DNA of 8,039 nt from Candidatus Saccharimonadota bacterium. Its GTDB lineage: Bacteria > Patescibacteriota > Saccharimonadia > UBA4664. Shown one piece after another: positions 5,603-8,039 of the stretch (positions are counted from its first letter, which is position 1; each line of letters starts with the position of its first letter). Where the stretch lies: positions 1 through 8,039 of the forward strand of contig JARIHM010000126.1 in NCBI GenBank assembly GCA_029288275.1. Reading direction: 5' to 3'. The translations under genes were made by a program, and so were the position numbers. The notes under the pieces were generated by a model. The model did no database searches. It saw only the letters and a list, made by a program, of their open reading frames with translations, and was not told where the DNA came from.

Positions 5603-6397
5603 CTAGATCAGGCCATTCAGCCGCAAATACCAGTCCGCAATCGCGTGCCCATACAAGAACGCCACCACCGTGCCCAGCACCAAAAACGGCCCAAAGGCAA
5701 TACGTGTGCCGCGCAGCCGGCGGCGATGGCGAATGATGAGCGCCAGGCCTACGATCGCCGCCGTATCAAAGGCTACCAACAGCGCCACAGCCATGCCGCG
5801 CAGGCCCAGCAGCAGACCCATCACAAAGGCCAGCTTGATGTCTCCCCCGCCCATAGCCCGGCCTTTGCTAGCCGCCACCAGCACATAGAAGATGCCGCCC
5901 GTAATAAGAGCTGCCAGCAGCGGTCCGCGGGCGCTCATGATGCTATGCAGCCGCAGTGCTTCGAAGACCACGTATACGAGGCCCAGAAACACAGCCGGGA
6001 TCATGATTTTATCGGGCAAGAGCATCCAGCGGGCATCGTACACGGCCAAGATAATGAGCAGCGTCAGCATGGCTAGCCACAGCACTAGGCGCACCCAGGT
6101 CCAGGCGTCCATCGGATGGAGGGCATAGGCACTGAGGCCAAACAACGCCGCCGTGGCTGCCTCTACGGCCGGATACTGCCAGTGGATGGGCGCACGGCAG
6201 TAACGGCATTTGCCGCCCAGAAGCAGCCAAGAGAAGATCGGCACCAGGTCCTTGCCGGCCAGCGTGTGATTGCACTCCGGGCAGACGCTGCGGCCCTTAA
6301 CCCAGCTGCGGCCAACGTACAGCCGCCAGACGATAGCATTAATGGCCGAACCGATGATTAAGCCGAGTAGAATGATGTAGGTCACAATAAGAAGCAT
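5603..6397 (-). CDS. pilD: Type IV prepilin peptidase / N-methyltransferase
   Basis: 264 residues, the usual PilD length, and polytopic in the cytoplasmic membrane. Visible in order: an N-terminal membrane helix (1-26); a cytoplasmic zinc-binding domain with CPEC (Cys39, Cys42) and CRYC (Cys64, Cys67); the first catalytic aspartate region AVYDARWMLLPD with Asp121; and the second, MGGGDIKL, with Asp186 in the GGGDxK signature; then FGPFLVLG near 235-242. These are the two aspartates of the membrane aspartyl protease. The enzyme cleaves prepilin leaders after Gly and methylates the new N-terminus; its likely substrates are the five pilin-like proteins encoded here. The N-terminal domain with four cysteines suggests that it keeps both activities. 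A consensus -10 box ends 6 nt before the ATG, with no ribosome binding site. It shares direction with the pilin gene before it, but is separated from it by a terminator. Confidence 0.93.
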   Translation of the reverse strand: MLLIVTYIILLGLIIGSAINAIVWRLYVGRSWVKGRSVCPECNHTLAGKDLVPIFSWLLLGGKCRYCRAPIHWQYPAVEAATAALFGLSAYALHPMDAWTWVRLVLWLAMLTLLIILAVYDARWMLLPDKIMIPAVFLGLVYVVFEALRLHSIMSARGPLLAALITGGIFYVLVAASKGRAMGGGDIKLAFVMGLLLGLRGMAVALLVAFDTAAIVGLALIIRHRRRLRGTRIAFGPFLVLGTVVAFLYGHAIADWYLRLNGLI

Positions 6398-6403
6398 AAG
6401 TGG

Positions 6404-6409
6404 ATTATA
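6404..6409 (-). promoter_or_regulatory. -10 box of pilD, probably leaderless
   Basis: TATAAT on the minus strand is followed by 6 nt (CCACTT) and ATG at 6397, so transcription should start on the start codon. The region where a -35 box would fall is taken by the terminator hairpin and shows no match. There is no Shine-Dalgarno. Confidence 0.6.
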
Positions 6410-6411
6410 CA

Positions 6412-6440
6412 GAAAAACGGCCCGGGGTGGGCCGTTTTTC
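6412..6440 (-). terminator. Intrinsic terminator of the major pilin gene
   Basis: A perfect 12-bp stem, GAAAAACGGCCC / GGGCCGTTTTTC, around a 5-nt loop (6424-6428), 16 nt after the pilin stop. The stem carries its own A and T runs, so it can work in both directions. On the minus strand the T-run leads straight into the -10 box of pilD. Confidence 0.85.
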
Positions 6441-6455
6441 GGGGAGTAGTGTTAA

Positions 6456-6914
6456 CTACTGGTTAGTTCGGCAGTCGTTACCACCTTGCTCAAGACCAAC
6501 CTTAACAGCATAAACACGGTTACCGGCGGCAGCACCGCTACAATCCTGACCTAGCACATAGCTAAAACCAGCTGAAGTTGAGCCCGAAGGCGTAACAAGA
6601 CCATTGTAGGTGTAGGCAGAGCCACTCAGGGGGTCGTTAGCGTTAGTGATGGCATAGGAACCAGTTAGGGCAGTGTTGAAAGCCGCCTGGCTCGCTGGAT
6701 ACGTACCACCATTATTAGAAGCGTACTGCTCAAGGACAGCCGCAACGCGGCTAAGATCATTCTTCCGCTGCGAGTCGCGACGACTCTTCTGCGCCCCCGA
6801 AACTGCCAGGAACACAATCACGAGGAGCAAACCAGCAATGGCCAGCACCAGCACGATTTCAATCAGGGTAAAACCCTTTTCTTTCTTGAGGAGATTACTC
6901 ACCTTCTGTCTCAC
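6456..6914 (-). CDS. Major type IV pilin (probable)
   Basis: 152 residues from GTG 6914; a GTG at 6902 would give a 10-residue leader and may be the true start. The class III signal KKEKG is followed by FTLIEIVLVLAIAGLLLVIV, so cleavage falls after Gly14 and Glu19 is mature Glu5. The N-terminal helix continues into AQKSRRDSQRKNDLSRVAAV (41-60), then LEQYASNNGGTYPAS, the arrangement seen in many CPR and Gram-positive-like type IVa pilins. Cys125 and Cys148 flank a C-terminal loop, as in the disulphide-bound D-region of pilins. Its small size, its own terminator and its place next to pilD indicate the main shaft subunit, although this is inferred. An 8-codon open frame (MKGETEGE, from ATG 6921) overlaps both candidate starts and ends just past GTG 6902, so translational coupling is possible. 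Confidence 0.88.
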   Translation of the reverse strand: MRQKVSNLLKKEKGFTLIEIVLVLAIAGLLLVIVFLAVSGAQKSRRDSQRKNDLSRVAAVLEQYASNNGGTYPASQAAFNTALTGSYAITNANDPLSGSAYTYNGLVTPSGSTSAGFSYVLGQDCSGAAAGNRVYAVKVGLEQGGNDCRTNQ

Positions 6915-6930
6915 CTTTCATTAATTTGCA

Positions 6931-6936
6931 GTTATA
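6931..6936 (-). promoter_or_regulatory. Possible -10 box of the pilin gene
   Basis: TATAAC on the minus strand, preceded by a T-run, predicts a start near 6924, about 10 nt before GTG 6914. A TTGAAC (6949-6954) is present but only 12 nt away, too close for a standard -35 box. Confidence 0.35.
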
Positions 6937-7006
6937 AAAACAGCTTACGTTCAATATTGCGCTTATGCTAGGCCAATGTCAATCATCCCTCAGCCAAAAT
7001 TAAGCC

Positions 7007-7035
7007 TTTACAAATGCGAACATTTACCGTACGAT
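7007..7035 (+). promoter_or_regulatory. Sigma70-type promoter of the beta-propeller gene
   Basis: TTTACA (7007-7012), exactly 17 nt, then TACGAT (7030-7035), predicting a start near 7042 and a leader of about 45 nt. It is divergent from the pilin promoter. Confidence 0.55.
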
Positions 7036-7072
7036 CCGGAAGTTGGGCGAAGATCGCCCTAGTTCCTTCTCA

Positions 7073-7079
7073 AAGGGAG
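7073..7079 (+). promoter_or_regulatory. Ribosome binding site deciding a TTG start
   Basis: AAGGGAG lies 7 nt before TTG 7087. The frame has a TAG at 7060-7062 just upstream, and this TTG is the only common start codon that keeps the whole signal peptide, so it fixes the gene start. Confidence 0.75.
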
Positions 7080-7086
7080 AATCGTC

Positions 7087-8039
7087 TTGCGACGGTCGCC
7101 GAAGAGGTCTTTGGCCTGGGTGATAAGCTTGCTCGTCACCCTGGGTATGAGCGTGACGTTACCTGCCATAGTAGCGGGTCCCGCAAATGCGAGTGTGACT
7201 GCAGGAGATATCGCTTATCTCTCCCCCAGCGACAACAACATCTACATGCTGAAAAGTAGTACAAATTCGGTCGTTCAGCTTACTACCGATGGACGAGCCC
7301 AATGGCCAGACGTTTCAAAGAATGGCCAAAAGGTCGTATACACTAGTCCAGACTATTCCATACAACATGGATGGTCGGATCCTAATGTGTATGTAATGAA
7401 TACAGACGGTTCAGGACAATCTGTCGTGGACCCCTCAATCCACGCAGGCGACCATTACGATTACAATCCGCGTTGGTCGCCGGATGGAACCAAAATTTCT
7501 TTCCTGCGCATGGACAATCTCTCGGGCAATGTGACCAAGGATATTTGGGTTATGAATGCCGATGGCGGCAACAAAATCCAGGTAACAACCAATGGCCAGG
7601 CGAATGGTCCAGCTACTTGGTCTCCCGATGGCACACGATTGGTCTATACAGACCAAGGCCAAACTGGGTATGCCCAGCTTATGGTTAGCAACATAGACGG
7701 ATCAGGAAAGCATGCGCTGACGAGTACACCGCTGGCGCTGGATAGCTACTCTCCTGACTGGTCGCCAGATGGATCTAGGATATACTTCTACTCTAGCGCT
7801 GGTCTGGGCTACTACCAGTCGTCCGACCAGTTCAGCAACCTTATGGCAGTCAGCTACAACCAATTGACGCCTAAGGTAAGTGACGCGGACATTGATCCGC
7901 GAGTTTCCGCCGATGGGACCAAGATCCTGTTCAACAGTTCTCGTGACTGTAACGGTGGCTGTTGGCATTTGTTTACCGTCATGAGCTCCGGCAGTTCTCT
8001 TGCAGAGTTGCCCCAGACCGCCACTACGCAAGCCTGGGT
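7087..8039 (+). CDS. Secreted TolB-like beta-propeller (PD40 repeats), 3'-truncated
   Basis: 317 codons are present and the frame is still open at the window end. From the TTG start the protein opens with a clear Sec signal peptide: MRRSPKR, a hydrophobic core (about 9-30) and a cleavage site after GPANA at residue 35. Five PD40/TolB-type blades follow, recognisable by the WSPDG[TS][KR]I.F motif: weak at 71-86 (WPDVSKNGQKVVYT), clear at 126-140, 174-188 and 221-235, degenerate at 269-283 (VSADGTKILFN). Between them recur strands such as VMNTDGSG, VMNADGG and VSNIDGSG. The fold presents a ligand- or protein-binding surface outside the membrane. Without an outer membrane and Pal, a real Tol-Pal function is unlikely, so tolB is not used as a name. 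A Cys-x3-Cys (RDCNGGCW) follows the last blade. It is divergent from the pilin gene. Substrate or partner unknown. Confidence 0.85.
   Translation, partial: MRRSPKRSLAWVISLLVTLGMSVTLPAIVAGPANASVTAGDIAYLSPSDNNIYMLKSSTNSVVQLTTDGRAQWPDVSKNGQKVVYTSPDYSIQHGWSDPNVYVMNTDGSGQSVVDPSIHAGDHYDYNPRWSPDGTKISFLRMDNLSGNVTKDIWVMNADGGNKIQVTTNGQANGPATWSPDGTRLVYTDQGQTGYAQLMVSNIDGSGKHALTSTPLALDSYSPDWSPDGSRIYFYSSAGLGYYQSSDQFSNLMAVSYNQLTPKVSDADIDPRVSADGTKILFNSSRDCNGGCWHLFTVMSSGSSLAELPQTATTQAW

Noticed and set aside
5270..6076. 268-codon plus-strand open frame across the spacer and antisense to pilD
   Set aside because: The product is His/Gln/Ala/Arg-rich with no recognisable domain, and the frame lies over a clear PilD gene and the start of the FimT-like gene. 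It is an antisense shadow of GC-rich coding sequence.
7014..7259. 81-codon frame at the start of the propeller gene, suggesting a frameshift
   Set aside because: The true frame has its own TTG start with a ribosome binding site and a full signal peptide. No frameshift is needed, and the 81-codon frame encodes only low-quality basic and Cys/His-rich sequence.
7087..8039. Tol-Pal TolB
   Set aside because: The blade motif is shared by many PD40 proteins. No tol or pal genes are next to it, and the visible length before the cut lacks the TolB N-terminal domain.

Overview
The window is one contig end (8,039 bp, fairly GC-rich) from a metagenome-style assembly. The first 48 bases are not genomic: they are an Illumina Nextera i5 adapter with its index, joined to the insert at base 49. 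The remaining sequence carries eight complete genes and two truncated ones, at the left and right ends. There is no rRNA, tRNA, CRISPR array or insertion sequence that I can see.

The gene content suggests a small-genome bacterium of the Patescibacteria/CPR type, possibly Saccharibacteria. This rests on a compact type IV pilus cluster, a major pilin with the basic-Asp-Ser-Gln-Arg-Lys helix pattern common in CPR pilins, and several promoters that appear to produce leaderless mRNAs. TGA serves as an ordinary stop at the operon overlaps, which argues against the recoded Gracilibacteria/Absconditabacteria. The taxonomic call is inference.

Layout. 49-935 (-): a polytopic membrane protein of the O-antigen ligase/polymerase type, cut by the contig end. 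1069-1527 (+): a glycine-rich protein resembling GIN/DUF2807 domains, followed by a strong hairpin. 1593-2522 (+): a XerC/XerD-type tyrosine recombinase with all catalytic residues. 5370-2548 (-): a four-gene minor-pilin operon (FimT/GspH-, PilV/GspI-, PilW/GspJ- and PilX/GspK-like) in which every junction is a 4-bp stop/start overlap. 5371-5602: a gene-free stretch with interleaved inverted repeats. 6397-5603 (-): prepilin peptidase PilD. 6914-6456 (-): the probable major pilin, with its own terminator. 7087-8039 (+): a secreted TolB-like beta-propeller protein, starting at TTG and cut by the right end.

How they work together: PilD would cleave and N-methylate the major pilin and the minor pilins, which together form the pilus shaft and its initiating tip complex. 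The assembly ATPases and platform protein are not in the window. The most noteworthy non-coding signals are a recurring -10 box placed exactly 6 nt before ATG at three genes without Shine-Dalgarno sequences, and the inverted-repeat region upstream of the minor-pilin promoter.
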